From assembly GCA_030704615.1 (NCBI GenBank), contig CM060733.1, positions 67,084,001 to 67,148,000 of the forward strand: a stretch of DNA of 64,000 bases, given 5' to 3'. Position numbers and translations under genes: made by a program. Origin of the DNA: Takakia lepidozioides. Taxonomy: Eukaryota > Streptophyta > Takakiopsida > Takakiales > Takakiaceae. Under the pieces are notes generated by a model. The model saw nothing but the letters and a program-made list of their open reading frames with translations, made no database searches and was not told the origin of the DNA. Below are positions 43,553 through 55,108 of the stretch, in pieces; within the stretch, counting starts at the first letter, position 1, and every line of letters begins with the position of its first letter.

Positions 43553-46060
43553 CTGTGACGACGAGAGGGACCTTTCTGACCAGGATGACATCCCCCCGGA
43601 GATCCCCAGGCCCCAAACCCGGAGCATACAGGCTAGATTTGGTGGTCCTAGTGGGCTGCCGGAGAACCCCCCTACAGCAGACGTCATGTCGGAGGCGGAT
43701 ATGAAGTTGGCCGCTGCCAAGATGTTGGAGGCAACCCACAACAACATTGGCAGGGTCCTGGGGGGCATGGTCTACCCGACAAAGTTTCGGATTCCTCTCT
43801 GCTGCTTGGTATCACTGCAGGTGGCCAGACCTGCCCTCCCAGGCGATATCGACAAGCTCAAATTCTCTTTCCGGGAGGGATATCGAATGGGGTCTACCGC
43901 GTTTTATGTCTCCATTGAGAATGACCACGGAGTTTCTCGTGCGAAGACGAGATGGACACGGTGGTGGTATCGTCGGCAGCTCCAACTCCTCAAGCACTCA
44001 CTCCAAAAGTGGCTACTCATCGACCGCAGTTCGACAGTCATCGGCAACAGTCTGCGGACCACGTGCTTCGCATATTCGGGGAGCCAAAGCGGGGGCGGGA
44101 GGGCTCACAGGAAGTAGCTCCTTTTGTTGGTGGACGGGAGGCCCTGGAACGGGAGTATGCCCGAATAGGCATTCGGGAGGTTGGTGCAGCCGGCATGGCA
44201 GGTGCAGGGCATTGCATGAGGAAGCTGATGCACATGTAGGAGGGCCCGCCCACGCAAAGAGGAAGAAGAAAGCCAAGCACATGCAATCCCCGGCGAGAGA
44301 GCCATCATAGGCTGCGGAGGGGGGTCTGAACAGAACACCCACCAAGGCGCGTGAGAGTGTCAGTTCCCCGCAATCAAAGGTGGTCATCCTGGAGGCCTCC
44401 CCTGCTGCTACGCCTAGTAAGAAACAGAAGGCCCGTGAGAGGGCAAAAGAACAGGCGAGAGAGAAGGCCACTAAAGAGGCCAGGGATGTGGAAATGACAG
44501 ATGCCCATGTAAGCGAGGGACGCACTGAAACGGTGGATCCCTCTAAGACAGCAGAAACAGGCAGTAAGACACCGGTTGCATCCTTGCCGGTTACACCATC
44601 GCGGGTGGAAGCAGCTTCTGATCCCTCTACTCTACCTCAATGGATTGCCGCCCTAGCCAAAAGAGGCAGAGACGCCAAAAAGGCTTCATATAATATTACT
44701 AAACAAAAAGCCACTGCCAATCATAAGAAATTTATCTCTTCCTTTGGGCAACTCTTACACGACCATCCCAAACACGCCCACAAAGCTATCTTCAACCCTG
44801 CTCTCAACCCCACCATTGATTGCCTCCAACACCGGCTTGGCCACCTGTTAATTAAACCCGACAATATAAAAAATGAAATCTGGGCTCAAGCCTCGGCATC
44901 TTACACACCTACGGTCATTAATTGCCTACACCCCAGTAAGCATGCCCCTGGCTGCCTATGTCAAGTCAAACATTATCCATGGCACAACCTTGACGGATTC
45001 TCCCTCAATCAAAGTGGCTCCCCTGATGATAGTATCCTAAGCTCCTTCACCAAGGCTCCCATTTAAGGCGACACCTTAAGCCCCTATCTCTTTATCATCT
45101 TTTCAGAACCACTTCTAGATGGATTGATTGTGGCAAACTAGGCTACCACTACAAAATCTCTGCTAATGAAATCTCTGCTGCAGCATATGCTGACGATCTT
45201 GCCATCCTAGCCCGCAAACCTCAGCATCTTAATCGACACGTGGACAAATTACTTCGATTCAACCAATGGTCTGGCATGGAGCTATGTTTGCACAAATGCG
45301 CTGTCACCGCAGCCACCCACCACATCAAGTTCACTAAAGCCACTATTGCCTCACACTGTAATCTCCACATTCACTATCAGAGCAGAAACTTCCCCTTCCT
45401 AGGCCCAGACAAACCCTACACCTACCTAGGTATACAACTTGTTCCCTCACTTACATGGGAATTACAAAAAACACTACGATCTCTAAACTGACAGACAGGA
45501 GCCTCGCCCTCCTCAAATCCCCAGTTTCCATCCGCCCCAAACTCTCTCTCATTCAATCCGTACTCAAGCCACAAGTCCAATACTCCTTCCATGCAGCACC
45601 CTTCTTCCTCCCAGATATCAAATCAATTGACAAACACTTCACTCAACTCACCAAACGTATATGTGGCCTTCCCACTAGCACCCCCAACGCCTTTAGCCAA
45701 CTCCCAACTGATAGCTATCGCATAGGTACCAGCCTACTAATTACCTCCTACGTCCGCACCCTCGGCACATAGCTACAAGAAGCTCTCAATGATCCCGGAC
45801 GACTAGGCCTTATCTACAGAGGTCTCCTCAAATTCCTAGCTACCAAATACAATGGCCTCTACTCTCTCCCAACCCTTTACTACCAATCTTGCCGCCACTC
45901 TCCCACTACTCGAACTTTGTACATCCTACGCCAAATGAACATTAGCATACAAACCGATCTTCCTGGCTATCCTAACACCACCTCACCCCTTGAACAAGCA
46001 TGGCTCAATAGTCCATTTCTTCCTGAATTCAAAGAACTGCACCCCTGCCAAAAAACGCAT
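43553..46060 (+). mobile_element. Non-LTR retrotransposon with internal RT deletion
   Basis: An N-terminal region (43,553-44,340) is acidic and disordered (DDERDLSDQDDIPPEIPRP; VMSEADMKLAAAKMLE). A 44,380-45,063 frame is charged (KKQKARERAKEQAREKATKE) and reads into HAHKAIFNPALNPTIDCLQH before ending at API-stop. Immediately after the stop, in the same frame, is the RT motif GDTLSPYLFIIFSEPLLDG (45,067-45,123), so much of the RT palm and fingers has been deleted. AYADDLAILARKPQHL carries the catalytic YADD (45,187-45,198). The thumb and C-terminal part continue to about 46,060 with two frameshifts. The clade is not determined; it is clearly different from the L1-type element at 16-20 kb. Confidence 0.75.
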
Positions 46061-47700
46061 TGGCAAGGAAGTGGAACGGCTCTCTAGACAAGCCTCCAAG
46101 CTGCTATCTGATTACAATTCTAGTATTAAGCACCTATCTTCATCCAAGGTAGAGTACTCAATGTTAACTCAAGCCCTGGACATTGCCTTGCTAGCTTTGC
46201 AGCATGGAGGGCCTAGGAGGGCAGACCTTAGTTTCTCTCTGGCTTTAAGTCATTTTAAACAGAGTCTAGTTGTTCATATGAAAGGGAAAGAAAGCATTAG
46301 TGGGTTTGCATGATTATTCATATATTTGTGACAGGCAACAAACTTTTGTTAGTACAGAACAACGGTCTGACCATCAGACCATACACTACCATCAGCTGCC
46401 AGGTGATGTCACATTTGTAGGGTATCTTGCTAGCTCTGATAGAGCTATGTTAACTTTTCCATTTGAAACAGGGTTACATACTCTAGGCAATTTGTGATGG
46501 CAAAGTATCACTGAGTGAATCTTCTTGTCTCTCCCTATTATGATATTAGAGAATTTGGTTGTTCCCAGTTTGTGGAGAAAGCACTAGCAACAGTGGTGCA
46601 AGGGGTGAGAAGACAAGCTACACATTGTCAGGACACGACTTGCAGGACACGGTAGGCATTGACAGGACTGAAGTTACTGCTGGCGAAGGCTCAACTTTGG
46701 GGGTTAGCCTGCATAGAGTTGACTTGCACGTCTGGAGAGTACTCACCAGTATGGTTTCAAAACAGAAGAGGTCTGTTCTGGTCCCTCTTTGTTCCTATCA
46801 GGAGTATTCAGCAACGTTTTTGGTTTATTTATTTGGAGTTGAAACAATTTGCTTATTTTCTCACAGATGTGGTTCTCCCTTTGTGGACTCCTACACCAAC
46901 AACATGGGGATAGTTTGGACAGTGACATTCAAGAGACCACTGACAGGTCTACTCCTGTAGCCTTGTGGCCATAAACCCCATACCCAGTTTGGGCAGAAAA
47001 GAAGGGAACAGTTACTACCTTTGTGAGGTGCTCACTCCAGTAGTGGAACTTAACTTTTAGTCTGGGATCATAATCATCTCTTTCTTAAGGGACAGATGGC
47101 CAGGCAATGGCTCGAGACCTCCAAGCATCTCCACTTTAGTGAACCTCAGCTCAGTAGGAACTTCGTCTAGAACAATTTCAATTGTATAGCTACCATATGT
47201 AGATGTCCACATTGAATGAAAGTGTAGTGTATTTTGATGTACTTTTTGGATTTACTAGGAGTGGAACATCCTTTGACATTGTTAGCTGTCTGGTCAATGC
47301 GAAAAGCCGAGGAATATTATCTTCTGTTCTCTGGCCATGGTCAAATGGTCATTTTTTGGTAAATCATCCAGTCTAGGAATTGTTGTAAAGTCTTGCAGTT
47401 CTTTATAACCCTTTAACATTTTTTGCAGCATCGACCAATTCCTGCTAGCATCAACTCAAACATCTGGACATGGTTATTGCGTTTTATGGCCAGTTCTCCC
47501 TTCAGGATCGTTGCAATGTCCCCTTAGCTGGTGTCCCAAGGTACTGCTTGAGAAACCAGTGTTTCCATTCCATAAAGTTTGCCTGAAGACAAATTGTTTT
47601 TTGTTAAGAAAACAGCTTGGTTGCTTGGCAGAAGATCTGCTTGGACAGAGGACACATCCAGTAGCTCTCAGTGAACTGTTTTATAGATACTGTTGTTTTT
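46061..47700. other. Unassigned sequence
   Basis: Open frames at 46,300-46,497 (FVGYLASSDRAMLTFPFETG) and 46,559-46,960 look protein-like in part, and a further frame reads PVWFQNRRGLFWSLFVPIRS at about 46,745. They may be retroelement remnants, but I recognise no diagnostic motif and make no call. Confidence 0.35.
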
Positions 47701-47724
47701 TGTTCATTTAATTGATAGCCTTGT

Positions 47725-47843
47725 CTTCTTTCCAGAGCCTCCATCTCGCGCCGTTGCTGTGCATATCCTGCATTCATCGCACTCCACGACACCACATCTT
47801 GTTCAGCCATACTGTCGAACACTCCCTTCATACATGTCCACAA
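47725..47843 (-). pseudogene. Short PPR fragment
   Basis: Minus-strand frame reads GVFDSMAEQDVVSWSAMNAG then YAQQRREMEALE, a single PLS repeat junction closely similar to 31,730-31,800 and 42,700. It is isolated, about 120 bp, with unrelated sequence on both sides. Confidence 0.7.
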
Positions 47844-48208
47844 GGGTATTGTTCATAATGACATTTGGTACAATTGCTCTACTGAGGACAAAAAGAGATC
47901 GTGATAGAATTCCTGCTATTGGCATTGCAGAGATGCGATGATTCAAAAGGCTAACATCCTTTACAACTTATTCAAATACTACTCTCAGTTTCAACTGCCA
48001 GCTGTTGTAACATGGGCGGAAGCATTGTTTGCACGGATAGATTCAGACATAGAAGTTGACATTGGATACAACCCGTTAAGGGAGGGCCAGGGGACCAAAG
48101 CATCATGTTTCTCTCAAGCCATGTCCACAAGAGATGAACAGGAGATGAAGTTGCACAAACGACGACAGACACAAAGACAAGGCTACACAGGAGATGAATT
48201 TTTCTTTT

Positions 48209-48338
48209 AGGAGTCTTTTGTTGCTAAGTCTATTTCTTGCTAGTCTTTTCCTTTACATGGCAGGCTTTCTTTCAGGAGTCTTTTGTTGCTAAGTCTATTT
48301 CTTGCTAGTCTTTTCCTTTACATGGCAGGCTCCCCATC
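48209..48338. repeat. 65-bp exact tandem duplication
   Basis: AGGAGTCTTTTGTTGCTAAG and the following 45 bp (ending CTTTACATGGCAGGCT) occur at 48,209 and again at 48,274, essentially without change, implying a recent duplication. Confidence 0.9.
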
Positions 48339-48811
48339 GGATCACCGGCCACGTTCAAGCTGCTCCCCTCAAATTTCCTTACAGAAAATGAGATGGTTTT
48401 GTTGTTCTCAGGGTCCGGAGCACTCTTGACGCAGATCTGGGAAGCAAGGAAATTGTAACCAAGTAAGGTCTCAAGTGGAACGTGGCAAAGCAACGAGACA
48501 ATCGATAGTCAACACCTGTGTTGTTGACACAGTTAAATTGAGTGATATTGGGAGGCTTCTCAACGATTGCGTTTCCCTCTAAACTGGAGCTTGAGTGTAC
48601 ACACGTTTGAGGGCATCTATTGTCATCTGCAAGAAAAATGTGTTTGACTTACCTGTCGGTGAAGTCCACGTCCACGACGACGCAGACGAGCGTCTTGGCC
48701 AAAAAATTGGTTTGCAACTTGTCAGCCTTGATGTTGACAAGAGTAAGTTCAACATCACCGTAGGAATTTCATGTTGGAGTTCACTCGGAGGCCCTTTATA
48801 TCAACTTCCTT

Positions 48812-48925
48812 GATGGGCTATTTCTTTCCAAGTTTGTCCTTCCACTAGGGGAGTTATTGCATATGGCTTGATGGGTTGTTTCTTTCCAAGCTTGTCCTTC
48901 CACTAGGGGAGTTATTGCATACGCC
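48812..48925. repeat. ~62-bp tandem duplication
   Basis: Two adjacent copies of a block with TTGATGGG, TTTCTTTCCAAG, TTGTCCTTCCACTAGGGGAG and TTATTGCATA, with one or two differences. Confidence 0.85.
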
Positions 48926-49195
48926 GTTCGAGTGGTGCTTCGAGGGAAGGGCAGGCACACCTCATACCAGGCTCATCAACAGCAAAACACCACTTTATTT
49001 ACTAGGAAAGGAAAGTAAGTTAGAAGCATGTCTCTCTGGAATCACAGGAGAAACGAACAGGAACGCTAAGGGAGCAGTTAGCTTCCATTGGGCCCGAGTT
49101 AGAAGCTTCTGCTTCCAAGACTTATATTATAGAGAACATGATACAGAACATAGCAATGGTTTAGTATCTCCTAAAGTTTTTAAGATCTAAACCTA

Positions 49196-49222
49196 GTGGG
49201 GCACACTGCCTGTGCCCCACGA
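49196..49222. repeat. Small hairpin
   Basis: Arms GTGGGGCACA and TGTGCCCCAC around CTGCC. It lies just left of a GCTCATG-type repeat (inverted at 49,229-49,300). Confidence 0.7.
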
Positions 49223-49439
49223 GGTTAGCTATTTCATGAGCATGAGCGGCATGAGCGACGTGAGCGGAGTAGTAAGACAATCGGTTTTCATGAGCAGAAG
49301 TACAAATTTTACAAATAAAAAACATTAAAAACATTATTTTAATGGGATGTGTCAGGGAAAAAAAAACCCAATATAATATTCATTGTTTGAAGTAGAAATT
49401 GTAGTTTTGAGAGCCGTGCTCATGATATTTCCTTCTTCC

Positions 49440-49810
49440 TCGCTCATGCGAATTCCGAGTGACATCTGCAAAAATGGCGCCAAATTTCGCGGTAATAGGT
49501 TCCGCAAGCAGAAAAATCGGCGACGTATTGCGCAGTAATAGGTGTCTCCGGTGAAAAATGGTGCCGAATTTTGCAGTTATAGGTCCCAACTTCATCATTG
49601 GTGTAAAGCCCAAATTTGGAAATGTGGCGCCGAATTTCGGTACATGGTGCCGGGCATTGCACAAATGTTGGGCAGTTTTGGGCCATGTAACTGGAAATTC
49701 GGCGCCATTTTTCCAGACATCGTTTCCAGACAATGTTGGGACGTAGCCAGTTTTCGCCCAAAAAAGGGAAATTCGGCGTCATTTTTCCAAAAATGGCCCC
49801 CTCAACTGCA
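49440..49810. repeat. Diverged GGCGCC/AATTTCG repeat block
   Basis: Repeated words are AAATGGCGCCAAATTTCGCG, AAAATGGTGCCGAATTTTGC and TGGCGCCGAATTTCGG in one sense, then AAATTCGGCGCCATTTTTCC and AAATTCGGCGTCATTTTTCC in the other, so the block is an imperfect inverted repeat. GCGGTAATAGGT-type words (49,490; 49,536; 49,576) are shared with the modules at 9.0 and 11.4 kb. Confidence 0.6.
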
Positions 49811-49989
49811 ACTGTTGGAACTCAGTTTTCTGGAAGATTTGCAAATTTTTCCTGCCGCCATCTTTGTATTGATTCTGTTTCGACATTGAATTGCCACTGG
49901 ACGTCAACGGATATCCAGCAGTCCCTAGTGTTTAAAAGACATCACTTTAATATTGTCTGTCTCATTCCAGGAGTTTTTGGGTTTTGTGC

Positions 49990-50420
49990 AATTCATTACA
50001 CGCAAAACAAAGTCTAATGCATCAAAATGCAATTGCAAATATCCATATGGTGGATTCCCTTTTCCCCATCTGGAATCCCGGCGGAGGAGTTTGTGCAGCT
50101 CGTTCACGCTCAACGCTGGTGCATGAATAAAGTCATCAATAGTCAAGTTCATCCTCAACCTCTTCAGGTAAATGTAATACAGATGCTTGCACGGATAATA
50201 CTTTGACCCCTTCTTGCAGGGTGACTGAGAATGCCTTCATTGCCACCAACTTGTCCCATATGCTCTTCTGAGTGAAGGATGTTGGGAAGTAGGGGGTGCA
50301 AGAGTTTGCCAATTCGCTCAGTGCCGACCTCCTGCGCAAGTCGGAGGCAAAGGCAGACAAAACCTGGTATAGGCTGAGCATGGACGCCATGGTGGACTAC
50401 ATATTTCATGTAAAGCTCCT
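49990..50420 (-). mobile_element. MULE C-terminal fragment with SWIM finger remnant
   Basis: Minus-strand sequence reads YPCKHLYYIYLKRLRMNLTI through one frame change, then DDFIHAPALSVNELHKLLRR. This matches the SWIM end of the 35.4-35.6 kb MULE (CPCKHLYYVYLKRLR, FIHAPGLSPQEVHTLL). Only the C-terminal ~100 residues remain. Confidence 0.7.
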
Positions 50421-50589
50421 CACTGTTTTGTTGAGCTAATCTGTCAATCCTCCCCCAATAGAAGAAAAAGTGTTGAGCAGGATCTCTAATCTTATGTGTG
50501 CATTCTTGACAGACGAAAATTCAGCAGGATTTGGCACATGCGCGGAGGTTCTAACATGGTTCAGAGGAGAAGAAAACTAACCCTCCCGG

Positions 50590-51327
50590 CACTGGAATCG
50601 TATCTCAAAGCTGCGGGGCAAAGCCCGCATCAAGTACAAGTCACGGATGGTAAAGTACGTGGCCATAGTTGATCCCGCCCTTGGTGCCGATTTTCTGGTG
50701 GAGGTGGGGAAGCACTACTCCCGCACTCTGAAGCCCACGATGACATTGGAGAAGCTGCATCGTCTAGCCACATCCTGTGTGGATGCAACAGAAAAGGTTA
50801 TACATTCTTAACCAAATTGTAGTGGCAGCAATTCGTTTTTGTGGTGTTTGGCGCTTACTAATATGTTGGGTGGTTGGACAGACCCGGTGGCTCCAAATCT
50901 GGAATGGTTCCCAAAGTACAAGGACATGTGGAGCTTCCCCTTCCCCAAACCCGACAAACTGTCCGACCGCACATTCGACATGTGGATGAACCGCATGACA
51001 TGGTGGTTTCAGGTACTTTTCCACCACGCTTCATTTGGGGCGTCTACTCTTGTATCGGATGGATTTATTGTATTTTCTGAGGAAAGCGGTCTGATGGAGA
51101 ATCTCCATAGGTGACGACGAATGCGCAAGAGCAGCTTGACACACAAGCACATCAGTTCAAGTCGGAGATTTTTGGTGAAGCAGAGAGCCTACGCTACTAT
51201 GTGACGAGGTACTTTCTGCTCTATAAAAAACCGACCTATTCTTTCGAGAGATACCCCATGCAGCCCGCCGAGCCACGAGCTCACCGACCACCGAACGCGG
51301 ACAAAGCGCAATGCGCCTTCTGTACAG
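50590..51327 (+). pseudogene. Spliced unknown gene, three exon-like blocks
   Basis: Block 1 ends at 50,793 and reads KARIKYKSRMVKYVAIVDPA then LGADFLVEVGKHYSRTL, followed by a GT. Block 2 (about 50,881-51,012) reads EWFPKYKDMWSFPFPKPDKL then TFDMWMNRMTWWFQ with donor CAG|GTAC. Block 3 (51,111-51,327) reads TTNAQEQLDTQAHQFKSEIF then YYVTRYFLLYKKPTYSFERY, with acceptor CATAG and donor ACAG|GTAC. Blocks 2 and 3 join in phase; blocks 1 and 2 are off by one base. A stop (TAA at about 50,579) precedes block 1. I do not recognise the family; small introns and repeat-rich surroundings suggest a transposon gene. Confidence 0.45.
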
Positions 51328-51959
51328 GTACATACGCTGTGCTTTTTTTTTTAGTCCCAACATTTCGAGGATGTAAGAGGCCTTATGTGGCGCATGAAAA
51401 TTAGTTGTGTGAAGCAAAGCTATCTATCTGCAATACTAATACTACAAGCTCGAGCAAAATCTGGTGATTGTTTCGATGTTGATGTACACCATGGAGCTTC
51501 AGGTCAAGTCTACAAGGGGTATTGCTTCAATGATGAGTTAAGGGTGTCAACTTATACAGGTCAAATTGGTAGTCTGCTCTTAAAGAAGACGATGACAATA
51601 GTTTCTGTAAATGGAGGAAGGAGCTTGACCCCAGGTTTTTTTTTTCCTTGACACATCTAGGAGCGCTTTGAGATATACCATGTATAGATTGACTGTAAAG
51701 TTTGTAGCTAAAACTTTTCAATCATGCAGGATGGCTCAGCTGAATCAGCCACAGTTGTGTGGTGGGCTTGATAACTCTTCTGACATCTATGTACTATTTC
51801 TGAGGCAGGGACTGAAGAGGCATTGAACACTCTTCAACCAACAAGCAGACTCCAATACTCCAATACTTCCGTCTCTCTTGCAAGAATGCATCAAAAGGAA
51901 AGATTTAGCAACAGGAAAGCAAGTACATACTCGCTCGACCCATCCGAGTTTTCATTGAA

Positions 51960-54184
51960 GCTGGATGCTGAGGCTCGACGAAACCGGGCTCCGCTGCCTC
52001 CGCTGGGTCCAAAGGAGGCGAGAGCGCTGCCCAGTCCAGGAAAGCGGCAGAGCTTGCTCAGGCAGGTATTCAAGAGAAATTGAATGAGAAGATAAGGACA
52101 AAAGAAAAGGACACGGAAACAGGGGAGTACAGTAACCCCCAAAAACAAATAAAGAACTAACCGGACCGGGGCAAACCAGAGGAGGCGCAGGAAGGGCCCA
52201 AGGGAGTGACTCCAACGACGACTTTGTGCAAGGTCCTACGACTGCTGCTGCTGCTGCTGTACCAAGTCACCGGTCGTCCGGTTCCCAAGTCAGTTCGGAC
52301 TGGGACTGGCTCTGCCAAGAAGTTGGCATTTGTAGGTGAGCCTACATGGCCGTATTCGGCAGTGACGTTTCTCTGAGAGGCCAAAGCTAGAACCCCCCCA
52401 ACCATCATCCATTGTGTCAATGAGAGCTTCCTTGACGCTCTGGCTGCCAGGCGAAGAAGGTGACACACAGCAAGTCCTGTGGAGGAGCAGAAGGGAAAAG
52501 CCAAGAAGAGGGCTCCCAGTACAGAGCCCAAAGACAACCCCTGGTTTCGAATCCATGATGGAATTCTTGACGGCTGTGAGCACGGATTGCAAGAGCACTC
52601 ATGGGGGGGGGGGGGGGGTTGAGGTGGAGAGAGCCTCTGCTATATGATTCTCTCCTTGATATTCCAGATGGGGAGCTGCTGGAGGGCCTGGATGGTGTCC
52701 AACCTGGAACAGGTTTACTGAGGACTACTGAGAGCCGGGTTTGGGCTGTTGGGGATGCTCCTGGATGACGGTGGAATGTATGGTGGTCCTTGCCACAAGA
52801 GGGAAGACCACACATACAAATGCTGTGGCAAGGTGACACCGAAAAATGTCACCCCCCCCGGTCCTCCTCAAAAAATGGTCTCCTGCAATCAATACGCAAG
52901 GGTTGTGAATAGAGGGCCAGTGTAAGTTATCAATCTATTTTGCATTTATTCCCTTCATATTGTTGGTGTATCTGAACTAGACCCTGGAGTTGATCCCTCT
53001 TTTGTTGGATGTGCAGACATTGGTGTTTGAGGCATATTGTTTTGTGAAGAGAGGTCTACGTTCAATTCCGCAACGACGGTCCGTCTTGTTGATGCCGCTG
53101 TGACCCTGTTACCTACGATGTCCTCTACAACTATGTGCCCCACTCCAGTATGCCGAAGACCACAAAGACAGGCAAACCGTGGCGGTATAGCCGGACCCGG
53201 AGCCCTGATTTCATCATCAAACCCCTCATGGAGACGTTGCTCGGATGTCCCAGGGCGGATTCTTGACCTCACATCGGCACGGGGTAAGCCTTCACGTGCA
53301 CATTTTGTCCCCTGGCCCGATTGCAATTGCATGCCGCATGCTACTTAACCGCCCGCTTTGTCCCTCAGGTGCTTCAATGTGGGCAGGACGCTGTCCGACA
53401 CAGGCATCTCTTCGCCTTCGAGCCAGATACTGCCCTCCACAACTCCGAACTTGCAGCGCTGGGAACGTCTGCCGAAAGAGGAAGATGCATCCTTTGAGGA
53501 TGAGGAAGAATCCGACAGGAGCATGGGGGGAGGTACAAGTTGGGATCAAGGCCGAGGAGCCCCCGGTTTACGAGTGAGTGGTCGCATTGTAAGTTGCCTC
53601 CTGATTTCGTGAGGCACCTCCCTTCGCTCTTTTATTTCATTGAAAGACCCTTTTTTTGCTTCTCGCTGGTATTGACATTCTTAAAGTGGATTTGTTCTTA
53701 CTGCATGATGCCAAGTACTGCAGGAGGGACGTCTACACCAAACACACCTTTCACATGGGCCAGGCAGAGAACGTGCCTTTTTCTGCCAGGGGGGATTTCA
53801 TGCCTAGTCCAGAAAGGGCTACATCCTTCCTACTTATGCTGCCCGGGCTTGCTTCGGTGTCCATTAGGAGGTCTTCCGAACCTAGTCGGGTACAGCAGAT
53901 TTTAGACGAGGCAAGCCTCAAGAAAATGAAGATGAGGGAGGAGGCAGCAGCTATTAGAGCCCCCCGTTCAGGCTCGTAGATTTGTCTTGGATTCTGTTTG
54001 AGGAAGTTGGGGGGGAGAGAGGCAGAAGATTCCCAGGAGGTGAAGGTGGACAATCCCCCAAGGAGAGGACGAAATTTTTGAGAGGCATAGTGGAATTGAT
54101 GCATCACAGAGCTCGGAGGATGGGGGGGATGAGGGGGATGAGGAGGAAGGCGGGGCAAGTTCCTCGGAGGGTGTAGGAGAGTAG
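51960..54184 (+). pseudogene. Possible continuation of the unknown spliced gene
   Basis: Coding-like plus-strand pieces are EFSLKLDAEARRNRAPLPPL (51,949-52,008), DLFLLHDAKYCRRDVYTKHT and ARGDFMPSPERATSFLLMLP (53,685-53,850), RVQQILDEASLKKMKMREEA (53,888-53,947), and an acidic end EDGGDEGDEEEGGASSSEG before a stop at 54,182-54,184. A Ser/Asp/Glu-rich tail also ends the gene at 13.96-15.25 kb. The pieces lie in different frames and I could not define all junctions. The function is unknown. Confidence 0.3.
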
Positions 54185-54249
54185 TGCCCATTCCGGCTAT
54201 GACACAAAAACAAGTTTACTACCACAAATTTTGTATAGATTGGCTTGCC

Positions 54250-55100
54250 ACAAAATTTGCAATAAAATGTTGCATTTCATTGCTATGACGAGTCCACTGG
54301 TGCCAAATTCCAACTTGATATGACCCTATTTCCGTGCCTCCTAACCCTATTTCCGTGGACACACAATGGTCCGCTCATGTTTTTTTTTTTTTCCGCTCAT
54401 GCTCATGCCGCTCATGAAATAGCAACCCCCTGCCCCACTGCTGAAATAGGTGGGTATGGTTATATGTTACAACTAAGTTGGATGATGCAGCAGGGACAAC
54501 TTTTGGGTTTGAAGAGTCTGGCAGATGTAGTAGAAACCCTGGTGGAGACATACCTTATCAACGAATTCAGCTTTGACGGCTGTTTTAATCTATTGAGTGT
54601 GACAGATATTGACATGACGGTGATGTGGTGGTGACAGATATTGACATGAGCTTGTAGAACTTCCATATGATGCAGGAAGATTTGGTCTTGGTGTTGTCCT
54701 CAGCGAGGGAGCTGCCTGCACATGATAACATGAGGGATGTAGATAGCTTGTGTTTCCATGGACTCTACTCTACTCTTGAGACTAGTCTACTTTGACTCCT
54801 TCAATGATAGATCACCTGTTTTCAGAGGTGATATTTGAATTCAAACTGTACTTTGATTTTTTCAATGATAGAACAGGGGCTACCTCCTAAGACCTGTTTT
54901 CAGAGGGCATAACTTTGGTAAGTTGTATGCATACAGTCAGGACCTTTTAGCTCAAGGGGGTCCGAGTAAGGCAGATGCAGAAGATGTGCTCGCAACGTAC
55001 GATGCGGGCACTTGTGAGAAGTGAATCCGCAATTGGTTCTTCCGGTCACTCCTCAATCGGCTCTTCTGCAATTGGCTCTTCAGAATTTGGTACCCATCTA
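54250..55100. other. No gene recognised; GCTCATG repeat
   Basis: CCGCTCATGCTCATGCCGCT and CTCATGAAATAGCAACC at 54,392-54,427 belong to the GCTCATG repeat also seen at 36.2-36.5 and 49.2 kb. The rest shows no recognisable coding sequence. Confidence 0.4.
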
Positions 55101-55108
55101 CTGCCAAC

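Noticed and set aside
40943-46060. One composite retrovirus-like element
   Set aside because: The gypsy linker, PPR pseudogene and non-LTR element are on different strands and belong to unrelated families, so they are separate insertions or rearrangements.
52157-52839. Minus-strand frames of 100-140 codons
   Set aside because: They are opposite to plus-strand pieces that look more protein-like, and they lack any domain signature.
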